A DNA stretch of 6,697 bases from Anaerolineales bacterium (GTDB taxonomy: Bacteria > Chloroflexota > Anaerolineae > Anaerolineales > E44-bin32). The notes under the pieces were generated by a model, which made no database searches, was not told the DNA's origin, and worked only from the letters and a program-made list of their open reading frames with translations. The DNA lies in contig DAOUTT010000125.1 of the NCBI GenBank assembly GCA_030668545.1, positions 1-6,697 of the forward strand, written 5' to 3'. The position numbers and the translations under genes are program-made. Of the stretch, positions 1 through 5,484 are shown in pieces. How positions within the stretch are numbered: the first letter of the stretch is position 1; the number at the start of each line of letters is the position of its first letter.

Positions 1-839
1 CGCACGATATCTCTACCAGCCTGCTCGATGTCTGCGGTTTCATCCACGACCGCGGGAGGGTTTCCAGGCCCAGCACAGATTGCCCGTTTCCCGCTCTGCA
101 AAGCCTCACGCACAACACCAATCCCACCGGTTACGGTGAGCAGGTTCACATCTTTGTGTTTCATGATCTGCTGTGCGGTTTCTATCGTTGGTTCTGCAAG
201 GGCGCAAACCAGATTTGGCGGACCTCCAGCTTCAACGATGGCTTCGTTGATCAGTTGCACGGCGTGATTGGAGCATGCTCTCGCGCCGGGGTGTGCGTTA
301 AACACAATGGCGTTACCGGCTGCGACCATGCTAATCGCATTGCAAATCACGCTTGAAGTCGGGTTGGTGCTGGGAATGATGGCGCCAATCAAGCCGTAGG
401 GAGCATATTCAACGAGTGTAAGTCCCCCGTCACCGCTCCAGGCTGTCGGGTCGAGGATCTCGGTGCCAGGGGCTTTGTTCGCATTCACCAGGTTTTTATC
501 GATCTTGTCCTCATAGCGCCCCATGCCCGTTTCTTGCCATGCCTCGTAGGCGAGGAGCTGAGCGTTTTCGCGCATCACGCGGCGGATGTGTTGAATCATC
601 TGCTCGCGGATGGAGAGGGGCAGCTCGTTTAGCTGGTTATACGCCAATCGTGCGGCAGCGACAGCGCTATCAACATCCGCGAAAAGATTGTCGCCATGGC
701 GTAGGACGGGCGCCGGTGGGGGCGGCTGCACGGGATCTTTTGGCTCCGGCAGCGGCCCATGCCGCACGCGTTCCCCTTGCTGAAGTTCGTCCATAACCTG
801 TTGGACGATGGCGTCAATTCGTGTGTCGTCCAACATCAT
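1..839 (-). CDS. PduP-like CoA-acylating aldehyde dehydrogenase, 3' end beyond window
   Basis: Partial gene, 279 residues visible. The family oxidises an aldehyde (acetaldehyde or propionaldehyde) to acyl-CoA with NAD+ inside a BMC. Residues about 3-22 (LDDTRIDAIVQQVMDELQQ) form a short amphipathic helix, and a Pro-rich linker (about 28-50) separates it from the enzyme: the usual layout of an encapsulation peptide. The catalytic domain starts near DNLFADVDSAVAAAR. STNPTSS, VTGG and, close to the edge, GPGNPPAVVDETAD are typical of PduP/EutE enzymes. The nucleophilic Cys, expected about 10-15 residues further on, lies outside the window, so activity cannot be judged. ATGATG gives two possible starts (839 or 836). 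The first overlaps the vertex-protein stop as ATGA, implying translational coupling. A G-rich AGGGG precedes it as a weak ribosome site. As DeoC is upstream, acetaldehyde is the inferred substrate. Confidence 0.93.
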   Translation of the reverse strand, partial: MMLDDTRIDAIVQQVMDELQQGERVRHGPLPEPKDPVQPPPPAPVLRHGDNLFADVDSAVAAARLAYNQLNELPLSIREQMIQHIRRVMRENAQLLAYEAWQETGMGRYEDKIDKNLVNANKAPGTEILDPTAWSGDGGLTLVEYAPYGLIGAIIPSTNPTSSVICNAISMVAAGNAIVFNAHPGARACSNHAVQLINEAIVEAGGPPNLVCALAEPTIETAQQIMKHKDVNLLTVTGGIGVVREALQSGKRAICAGPGNPPAVVDETADIEQAGRDIV

Positions 840-1135
840 CCAGCCCCTGATTTGTCGTACTTCACCACACCATCGACTTCGAGGACGTCGACGATGGCCA
901 TAATTACACCGTCGCAAGGTCGTTCGTGGGTGTACTTCGTTTGCCGGGCGGCGCTGCCTGTGGCGTATAGCACGACTTCGCCCAAGCCTGCGCCAACGGC
1001 ATCCGCTGCCACACGATAGCCGCCAGTCTCCTTGACCTCGATGTCGAGCTGCTTGAGCACAAGAAACTTGAGACTCTCGAGGCTTTCCTCTTTCCGAGTG
1101 GCGACAAGTGTGCCAACAACTTTACCTAGTAGCAT
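836..1135 (-). CDS. BMC vertex protein (BMC-P, EutN/CcmL family)
   Basis: 99 residues, the usual length for this family, whose pentamers cap the twelve vertices of BMC shells. The start MLLGKVVGTLVATRKEESL is the typical first beta strand (M-x-x-G-x-V-x-G-T), followed by LKFLVLKQLD, the Gly-rich turn AVGAGLGEVVLYATGSAAR, and the C-terminal strand DGVIMAIVDVLEVDG. I chose the ATG at 1135 because it starts exactly at the family N-terminus and has GGAG six bases upstream. The frame is open up to an ATG at 1246, but that extension (Pro, Ser and Ala rich) matches nothing in the family. The stop overlaps the start of the aldehyde dehydrogenase. It is preceded by a 189-base untranslated gap with inverted repeats. 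It is the only pentamer gene visible; others could lie beyond the left edge. Confidence 0.95.
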   Translation of the reverse strand: MLLGKVVGTLVATRKEESLESLKFLVLKQLDIEVKETGGYRVAADAVGAGLGEVVLYATGSAARQTKYTHERPCDGVIMAIVDVLEVDGVVKYDKSGAG

Positions 1136-1184
1136 AGGGCACTCCATTTCGATGACCGCTGGTTTCGGGCAAAACGATGCTGCT

Positions 1185-1263
1185 GACGGGGAAGCAAGCC
1201 GTATTGTAGGTGCGGTCCTGTCCTGCTCCGCTTCCTCGAGGAACACGTTCTCGATTCCCCGTC
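1185..1263 (-). promoter_or_regulatory. candidate structured RNA leader upstream of the vertex-protein gene
   Basis: The 189-base gap between BMC-H and BMC-P holds a perfect nine-base inverted repeat, GACGGGGAA (1185-1193) and TTCCCCGTC (1255-1263). Inside it are a second hairpin at 1236-1254 (TCGA-GAAC type arms with one bulged base), lying directly against the outer arm, and a weaker GCGG/CCGC pair (1212-1215 with 1228-1231). GGAAGC (1190-1195) can instead pair with GCTTCC (1230-1235), which excludes the outer stem, so two folds compete. No U-tract follows, so it is not a standard terminator. A role in processing or in lowering pentamer output is inference. Confidence 0.35.
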
Positions 1264-1324
1264 AAGATATTCCGTTCGCCCTCAGTACACGATCACCAAT
1301 GTCGTCGGTTAGTGCAGCGTAAGG

Positions 1325-1633
1325 TTAGCTCTCCGCTGGTCCCCGACCGAGTGGCAGTGTGACGTCCACGTTTGCATGCGGGCGCGGGATTACATGAATG
1401 GCGGCAACTTCGCCGACCTTCTCCGCTCCGCGTGCGCCGGCTTCAACGGCAGCTTTAACCGCTGCAACGTCGCCTCGCACGACGGCGGTGACAAAACCTC
1501 CGCCGGTTTTCTCGTACGACACCAATTCGACTTTGGCAGCCTTAACCATCGCGTCCGCGGCTTCAACCATCGCCGGATAGCTTTTGCATTCGACCATGCC
1601 GAGTGCTTCCGTCGTTCCGTATTCTTCTGCCAT
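1325..1633 (-). CDS. BMC hexameric shell protein (BMC-H, Pfam BMC domain)
   Basis: 102 residues forming one BMC domain; hexamers of such proteins tile the shell facets. The sequence has the family opening ALGMVECKSYPAMVEAADAM, the central KAAKVELVSYEKTGGGF with the pore-lining Gly-rich loop (TGGGF, residues 43-47), VVRGDVAAVKAAVEAG, and the tail strand IHVIPRPHANVD followed by LPLGR. From memory this is very close to the H. ochraceum BMC-H, though no alignment was run. The start at 1633 is fixed by AGGAGG five bases upstream, the best ribosome site in the window, consistent with high expression of the main shell tile. The frame continues upstream to a TTG at 1687, but that stretch lacks BMC homology and contains the ribosome site. 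It is flanked by 125-base and 189-base gaps, both carrying inverted repeats. Confidence 0.97.
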   Translation of the reverse strand: MAEEYGTTEALGMVECKSYPAMVEAADAMVKAAKVELVSYEKTGGGFVTAVVRGDVAAVKAAVEAGARGAEKVGEVAAIHVIPRPHANVDVTLPLGRGPAES

Positions 1634-1711
1634 GTGGTCCTCCTGAGTAGCAAGAATTACTTTCTTAGATAGATATTCCCGGCTCAATATTTGGGCAATC
1701 TAGTTTCACCT

Positions 1712-1737
1712 GACGTGAATTGAAATTCTTTCACGTC
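1712..1737 (-). promoter_or_regulatory. intercistronic stem-loop between BMC-T and BMC-H genes
   Basis: A perfect eight-base inverted repeat, GACGTGAA (1712-1719) and TTCACGTC (1730-1737), with a ten-base loop, lies about 20 bases after the BMC-T stop and about 80 bases before the BMC-H start. No run of U follows on the minus strand, so it is unlikely to be a strong intrinsic terminator. Its position suits an RNA processing or 3'-end stabilising hairpin that lets BMC-H mRNA accumulate separately. That role is inferred. Confidence 0.45.
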
Positions 1738-1758
1738 TTCTTTGGATAGCCTTCGAAC

Positions 1759-2397
1759 TTACTCTTTGCGTTTCGATGCCACTTCACGACCGCTTACACC
1801 TTCGATCGAAGCCACCGCCGCGCTGTATCCTGCCATGATGTCACGCTCTTCGCCGCCGAGGTATACCCGACCGAAGCTCCCGAAGGCGCGTACATCAAGG
1901 ATGTTAATATTGGCGGCTTTCTCTGCCTCATTTGCGGCGAGGGCTGCATAGCCGGCGGGTTCTACTTCCAAAACGTACAGTGTCTGCCCGGCTAAGAGCA
2001 TATGCCCATAACGCATTCGGTTGATTAGCTGGACCTGGTGGGCGTCGATATTGCGGATGATCTGACTGGAAACGACGCGCGGTTTTATGCGGTCCGATTC
2101 TTCCAGATTAAGCGCTTCGAGAATTGCTGCGCCGGCTGCGCGCACCTCCGCCTGGTCGCTGTGATGGACCTCGAGCAGTCCGAATAAACGCTCCACAATC
2201 TGCATGCCCGGACGCACTCGCGTTGCTTTAAGAGCAATGTCGGTTATGCGATTGATTTCAATGCCAGGGGATATTTCCACCCATAGAGATGTATCGTTAG
2301 GGAGGGGGAGAAACCCCTTGACAACCGTGCCTAAGTAACCGGCATGCTGCAGCTGCAGATTATCGAGAAATACGTATGTGCGTAGATCAACGGTCAT
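1759..2397 (-). CDS. BMC tandem-domain shell protein (BMC-T), probably of the stacked type
   Basis: 212 residues, the usual size for two fused BMC domains, which form pseudohexameric trimers often carrying a wide gated pore for larger metabolites. Domain 1 covers about residues 1-105 (LRTYVFLDNLQLQHAGYLG, SLWVEISPGIEINRITDIAL, IVERLFGLLEVHH). Domain 2 covers about 106-205 (RVVSSQIIRNIDAHQVQLIN, GQTLYVLEVEPAGYAALAAN, FGSFGRVYLGG). The N-terminus and the PGI.INR.TD.ALKAT segment recall, from memory, the double-stacked BMC-T2/T3 proteins of H. ochraceum, so a stacked, gated conduit is likely but not shown. The start ATG at 2397 has AAGGAGG seven bases upstream, overlapping the deoC stop (TAAGGAGG); with only 12 bases between the genes, translation is probably coupled. 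The likely role is passage of sugar phosphates and cofactors. Confidence 0.95.
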   Translation of the reverse strand: MTVDLRTYVFLDNLQLQHAGYLGTVVKGFLPLPNDTSLWVEISPGIEINRITDIALKATRVRPGMQIVERLFGLLEVHHSDQAEVRAAGAAILEALNLEESDRIKPRVVSSQIIRNIDAHQVQLINRMRYGHMLLAGQTLYVLEVEPAGYAALAANEAEKAANINILDVRAFGSFGRVYLGGEERDIMAGYSAAVASIEGVSGREVASKRKE

Positions 2398-2409
2398 AGA
2401 TGATCCTCC

Positions 2410-3327
2410 TTACTGGTTTCCGTTCGTGGATCCCTGGGCAATCTTGACACTTGCGCTTGCGCCGATGCGAGAGGCGCCGGCAGCGATCATCTTCTGGGCA
2501 TCTTCAAATGTGCTGATGCCGCCTGCCGCCTTAACCCCGATTGAAGGTCCAACGACCCTCCGCATGAGGGCTACATCTTCAGGCGTCGCGCCGCCTGGTC
2601 CAAATCCGGTTGATGTTTTTACGAAGTCCGCCCCCGCGACTTTGGAGAGCTGTGAGGCGATAACTTTCTCTTCATCCGTCAGCAATGCCGCCTCGATGAT
2701 GACTTTCAGAATCGCATTTCCAGCGTGGCACACTCGGGCGATGGAGGCGATGTCGCGCTCGACGAGCTCGTAATCGCGGGATTTTAGTGCGCCGACGTTG
2801 ATGACCATGTCGACCTCGGTTGCCCCGTCACGGATCGCTTGTTGAGTCTCGAATACCTTGACCTCCGTCGGCGTAGCGCCGAGCGGAAAACCCACAACTG
2901 TGCATACAGGCACCCCGCTTCCCTCGAGAAGCTCAGCACAGAGTTTTACATTCGTCGGGTTGATGCATACCGATGCAAATTGATATTTCCGCGCTTCGTA
3001 GCAAAGCTGGGCGATCTGATCGTGGGTCGCCTCCGCTTTCAGCAAGGTGTGGTCGATGAAATGGGCGACGCTCGTGTCTGTCGGCGCGATGCCAAGCGTG
3101 CTGGCGACGCGGTCAGCACCTGCGGTGACGACGGGATGGACGTGGTCCATATAGGTGTCGGGGCAGATGTCTGGTGTGCGTGATCCGCCGTTTTTAGCGG
3201 AGGGCATCGCCGAGTCGTCCTGGATCAGGATCAGGACCTGGCGTGTGATTTGCTCGATGATGCATTCGATGGTCGCGTCATCCAGTTCTCTTGTCTTTTT
3301 TACCTGTAAATTCATTTCCATTACCAA
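2410..3327 (-). CDS. deoC: deoxyribose-phosphate aldolase with N-terminal encapsulation peptide
   Basis: DeoC cleaves 2-deoxyribose 5-phosphate to acetaldehyde and glyceraldehyde 3-phosphate through a Schiff base. The class I aldolase barrel begins near residue 87 (AHFIDHTLLK). Catalytic residues are present: Asp173 in ATEVDMVIN, Lys208 in ILKVIIEAA (Schiff base, E. coli Lys167), Lys237 in FVKTSTGF (E. coli Lys201), plus GVKAAGGI. About 85 extra N-terminal residues are absent from housekeeping DeoC. Residues about 14-38 are an amphipathic helix (LDDATIECIIEQITRQVL) and the rest looks like a disordered linker, so this is likely BMC cargo. AGGAG lies 5 bases before a TTG (3327, numbering used here) and 11 before an in-frame ATG (3321); either may be the start. 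It lies 24 bases after the isomerase gene and 12 before BMC-T. The acetaldehyde should feed the downstream dehydrogenase. Confidence 0.96.
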   Translation of the reverse strand: MVMEMNLQVKKTRELDDATIECIIEQITRQVLILIQDDSAMPSAKNGGSRTPDICPDTYMDHVHPVVTAGADRVASTLGIAPTDTSVAHFIDHTLLKAEATHDQIAQLCYEARKYQFASVCINPTNVKLCAELLEGSGVPVCTVVGFPLGATPTEVKVFETQQAIRDGATEVDMVINVGALKSRDYELVERDIASIARVCHAGNAILKVIIEAALLTDEEKVIASQLSKVAGADFVKTSTGFGPGGATPEDVALMRRVVGPSIGVKAAGGISTFEDAQKMIAAGASRIGASASVKIAQGSTNGNQ

Positions 3328-3351
3328 TCTAGCTCCTAGAATTAATGATGA

Positions 3352-3984
3352 TTACTTTGTGAATCGCCGTTCGATCTCCATGATCTTATCCACGCGGCGA
3401 GCGTGTCTTTCGCCGCCAAATGAAGTCTCCAACCAAGTTTTCATAATCTGCTTCGATAAATTTGTGCCCAGAAGCCCTGCGCCGAGCGTTAAGACATTTG
3501 CGTTGTTGTGCTCCCGGCTATTTGCGGCCGTCGCCTGGTCATAGCACATTGACGCCCGGACGCCGGGCACCTTGTTCGCCGTCATGCATGAGCCAATGCC
3601 CGCTCCGTCGATGATGATTCCGCGCCAGGCGCGACCGTCAGCCACGAGTTGGGCCACAGCGAAGGCGAAATCCGGGTAGTCGACTGATTCCGCGCTGTTG
3701 GTTCCGCAGTCGATGACCCCGTAGCCGAGCTCTCCCAGAACTGTTTTCAAGTTCTCTTTTAGCGTATATCCGCCATGATCCGCACCGATTGCTACCTTTT
3801 TCTCACCGCCTCCTGGAGCAGAGGTGGGGATCGCAGCCTTCGAGGGAGATGCAGCTAATTGTTCTTTGAGCATGATTATTCGCCGTTCCATGGCGATTTG
3901 CCGTGCGAGGGGCGTGACCAAGAATCCCGGTGGAATTCTGAATTCGCTGCCGTACGGTAAGTCCTTGATGTCCAGCTCCGTCAC
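3352..3984 (-). CDS. rpiB: RpiB/LacA-family sugar-phosphate isomerase fused to a docking module
   Basis: 210 residues from a GTG start. Residues 1-39 are a copy of the TELD..DLPYG...VTPLARQ module found twice in the preceding gene; about 40-61 are a Ser/Ala/Pro/Gly linker; 62-210 are an RpiB/LacAB domain. Family marks are VAIGADHGGYTLKE, DYPDFA, ANKVPGVRA, SREHNNANVLTLG and GGERHARRVDKI. E. coli RpiB has ICGTG with the catalytic Cys65; here the segment is IIDGAG (Asp126, Ala128), closer to LacA, so the substrate may not be ribose 5-phosphate. His159 in EHNN is kept. The GTG has only a weak AGGG six bases upstream. The frame is open back to the TAA that ends the scaffold gene and still encodes repeat-like sequence, so the true product may be longer (see findings). 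The role in the pathway is inferred: interconverting a sugar phosphate ahead of DeoC. Confidence 0.88.
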   Translation of the reverse strand: MTELDIKDLPYGSEFRIPPGFLVTPLARQIAMERRIIMLKEQLAASPSKAAIPTSAPGGGEKKVAIGADHGGYTLKENLKTVLGELGYGVIDCGTNSAESVDYPDFAFAVAQLVADGRAWRGIIIDGAGIGSCMTANKVPGVRASMCYDQATAANSREHNNANVLTLGAGLLGTNLSKQIMKTWLETSFGGERHARRVDKIMEIERRFTK

Positions 3985-3987
3985 AAG
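3868..3987 (-). repeat. third copy of the TELD/TPLAR module (on the isomerase)
   Basis: Forty codons (Leu before the GTG, then isomerase residues 1-39), gap-free against the two scaffold copies. Shared positions include L(V)TELD, DLP[YF]G, VTPLARQ, AM[DE]R and a final hydrophobic I-x-[IL] pattern. It begins exactly 237 bases (79 codons) after copy 2. The Val codon that is GTC in copies 1 and 2 is GTG here and serves as the predicted start codon. Confidence 0.9.
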
Positions 3988-4041
3988 TTGCCCTGTCGAT
4001 CGCTGCCGGGGCTGGAAATGTCGACTGATTTTTTCGATTCG

Positions 4042-4566
4042 TTACTCGCTCACGCCAGTAGTGGGGACGATGGAGAGGGATTGTGAGGCAGTAGAATCGC
4101 CTTCACGGATCGTGATGTGGCGATCCATCGCCACTTGGCGTGCTAGTGGTGTGACTAATTTGCCCTGAGGGACAGTGAGGGATCCGCCAAAAGGAAGATC
4201 TTTGAAGTCCAGTTCGGTGACCAATTGGTCTGCTGTTTGTTGTGGCGGGTTGAAATGTCTCCCGGTTGTCTCAATCTTCTCCGTGCTAACCTTTGAGTCT
4301 GGAACGATCGATAGCGCTTGTGAGTCGGGTTCACTATCTCTAAGGATGGAGATATGGCGATCCATCGCCACTTGACGTGCAAGAGGGGTGACGATTGAGT
4401 CTTTTGAAACCCTGATTTCCCCCCCGTAGGGGAGGTCATTTACATCGAGCTCTGTGACCAAGTTGCGCCCCGCGTTTCTTGATAACGCTGGGGTAGGGTT
4501 TGTTTTTCCCAACGTCCTGTAAACAACTCGACTCACGAGATTTCGGATTTTTTTCTCGTCGCTCAC
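4042..4566 (-). CDS. two-repeat putative BMC cargo-docking scaffold protein
   Basis: 174 residues with no enzyme domain that I recognise. Residues about 1-20 (SDEKKIRNLVSRVVYRTLG) form a basic amphipathic helix like a BMC encapsulation peptide. Two modules follow, 36-75 and 115-154, each LVTELD..DLP[YF]GG, a variable strand, then IVTPLARQVAMDRHI.I. They are joined by a polar linker (76-114, with SIVP and RHF.P) and followed by a second linker cut by the stop. The TPLAR segment resembles, by eye, the N-terminal region of EutT (LTPSAREL...) and loosely the E2 subunit-binding motif; this is a pattern resemblance only. The GTG start has AGGAG nine bases upstream. Because the same module is fused to the isomerase, I infer that the modules bind each other or the shell and that this protein recruits cargo. 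The stop is in frame with the isomerase gene. Confidence 0.8.
   Translation of the reverse strand: MSDEKKIRNLVSRVVYRTLGKTNPTPALSRNAGRNLVTELDVNDLPYGGEIRVSKDSIVTPLARQVAMDRHISILRDSEPDSQALSIVPDSKVSTEKIETTGRHFNPPQQTADQLVTELDFKDLPFGGSLTVPQGKLVTPLARQVAMDRHITIREGDSTASQSLSIVPTTGVSE
4105..4224 (-). repeat. second copy of the TELD/TPLAR module
   Basis: Scaffold residues 115-154. It is nearly identical in protein to copy 1 from VTPLARQ to MDRHI, with a shared 19-base DNA stretch around TGGCGATCCATCGCCA. It begins exactly 79 codons after copy 1. Confidence 0.92.
4342..4461 (-). repeat. first copy of the TELD/TPLAR module
   Basis: Scaffold residues 36-75. It reads LVTELDVNDLPYGG, then a variable stretch, then IVTPLARQVAMDRHI. 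It follows the N-terminal helix and a 15-residue linker. Confidence 0.92.
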
Positions 4567-4631
4567 GAATGCCTTCTCCTAAACACTGATTGCCAGGTGC
4601 GCGGGGCAGGGAGCCGCCGATCACTTCGCCC

Positions 4632-5465
4632 TCAGATCAGGAACTCCTCTTCTTGCTTGATGCCCATGGCCTCGCGCAGCTTTCCTTGGCCTTGAAAGCG
4701 CAGGATTTCAACTTCAAAGCGTGACCGGTCTCCCCGGAATAGCGCATGGAAGTATTCAATTGGTGTGCCATCCTCTAAGTAGCTGATGCTCTCGATGCGG
4801 ATTAGGGGTGATCCAAGCTCGATTTCCAGAAGGTTTGATTGCTGCTCGTTAGCCCCGACAGCATCGATCAACCGCCGACCACGTACGATTCTCAGGTCGT
4901 ACTCCTTCTCCAGATATGCGTAGAGTGACTCCTCGGTGAGGTCCGCGGAAACTAACTTGCGGCAAGGTTCATAGGGCAAGAATGACGCTACGAGAACCAC
5001 CGGTTCATCCTCGACATATCGCAAGCGGTTTATCTTGATCACCGGTGTGAGGTCTTCCAGTTGAAGATTGGTGGCTACTTTTTGAGAGGCGGGCAAGATC
5101 GATTGCTCGAGGATTTTGTCCGCCATTTTTAATCCCCGCTCGGTCATATCTTGATGGAAGCCGACGAGTGAGTGCACAAGGCTCGTGCTGCTGATCTTCG
5201 GCTCGGCGACGAAAGTGCCCTTGCCTTTCTCGCGCAGGACCATGCCCTCGTATGTCATTTCTTTTAGTGCTTGGCGAACGACTGTCCGGCTGACTCCGAA
5301 GTGCTGGCAGAGTTCAGGCTCGCTCGGGAGTTGATCCCCGGGCTGCCAGTGTCCGCTCTCGATTTGCTCGATAAGGGCATTTTTAAGCTGGAGATAATAG
5401 GGAAGAGGGGAATCCCGATCGATGGACATTTCTTGTTTTACCGGCTTCGAACCTCTCGGTGTCAT
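4632..5465 (-). CDS. GntR-family (HutC/UTRA) transcriptional regulator of the BMC operon
   Basis: 277 residues. An N-terminal winged helix (about 20-88) carries the GntR signature: PYYLQLKNALIEQIESG, W.PGDQLPSEPEL, FGVSRTVVRQALKEM and the wing GKGTFVAEP. A UTRA effector domain follows (about 100-255: INRLRYVEDEPVVLVASFLP, LIRIESISYLEDGTPIEYF, FRGDRSRFEVEI), as in HutC-type regulators that sense small metabolites. The effector is unknown; a sugar phosphate from this pathway is a natural guess. The ATG at 5465 has a poor ribosome site; an ATG at 5429 (MSIDRDSPLPYY) gives the more usual family N-terminus and is an alternative start. It is the first gene of the operon, 65 bases before the scaffold gene, and its own promoter region carries an inverted repeat suited to autoregulation. 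Confidence 0.94.
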   Translation of the reverse strand: MTPRGSKPVKQEMSIDRDSPLPYYLQLKNALIEQIESGHWQPGDQLPSEPELCQHFGVSRTVVRQALKEMTYEGMVLREKGKGTFVAEPKISSTSLVHSLVGFHQDMTERGLKMADKILEQSILPASQKVATNLQLEDLTPVIKINRLRYVEDEPVVLVASFLPYEPCRKLVSADLTEESLYAYLEKEYDLRIVRGRRLIDAVGANEQQSNLLEIELGSPLIRIESISYLEDGTPIEYFHALFRGDRSRFEVEILRFQGQGKLREAMGIKQEEEFLI

Positions 5466-5484
5466 CTGTGCTCTGTCCCTATCC

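Noticed and set aside
28..796. Plus-strand open frames across 28-267, 156-356 and 539-796
   Set aside because: They are antisense to a continuous aldehyde dehydrogenase reading frame with clear family motifs.
1232..1243. Perfect 12-base palindrome TTCCTCGAGGAA
   Set aside because: It has no loop and is better explained as part of the hairpin at 1236-1254; not counted as a separate operator.
836..1246. Longer form of the vertex protein starting at an ATG at 1246
   Set aside because: The extra 37 residues do not match the EutN/CcmL family, whose proteins begin at the M-x-x-G-x-V motif found at 1135 with a good ribosome site.
1325..1687. BMC-H start at the upstream TTG (1687)
   Set aside because: The BMC domain begins just after the ATG at 1633, which has an ideal AGGAGG; the upstream stretch encodes no family sequence.
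2378..3183. Plus-strand open frames of 114-131 codons opposite deoC
   Set aside because: deoC has all its catalytic residues on the minus strand; the opposite frames have no recognisable domain or ribosome site.
4355..4370. Dyad TGGCGAT-CC-ATCGCCA, repeated at 4118-4133, as a possible binding site
   Set aside because: Both copies fall on the same codons (VAMDRH) of the repeated module, so the duplication explains them; no other sign of a regulatory site.
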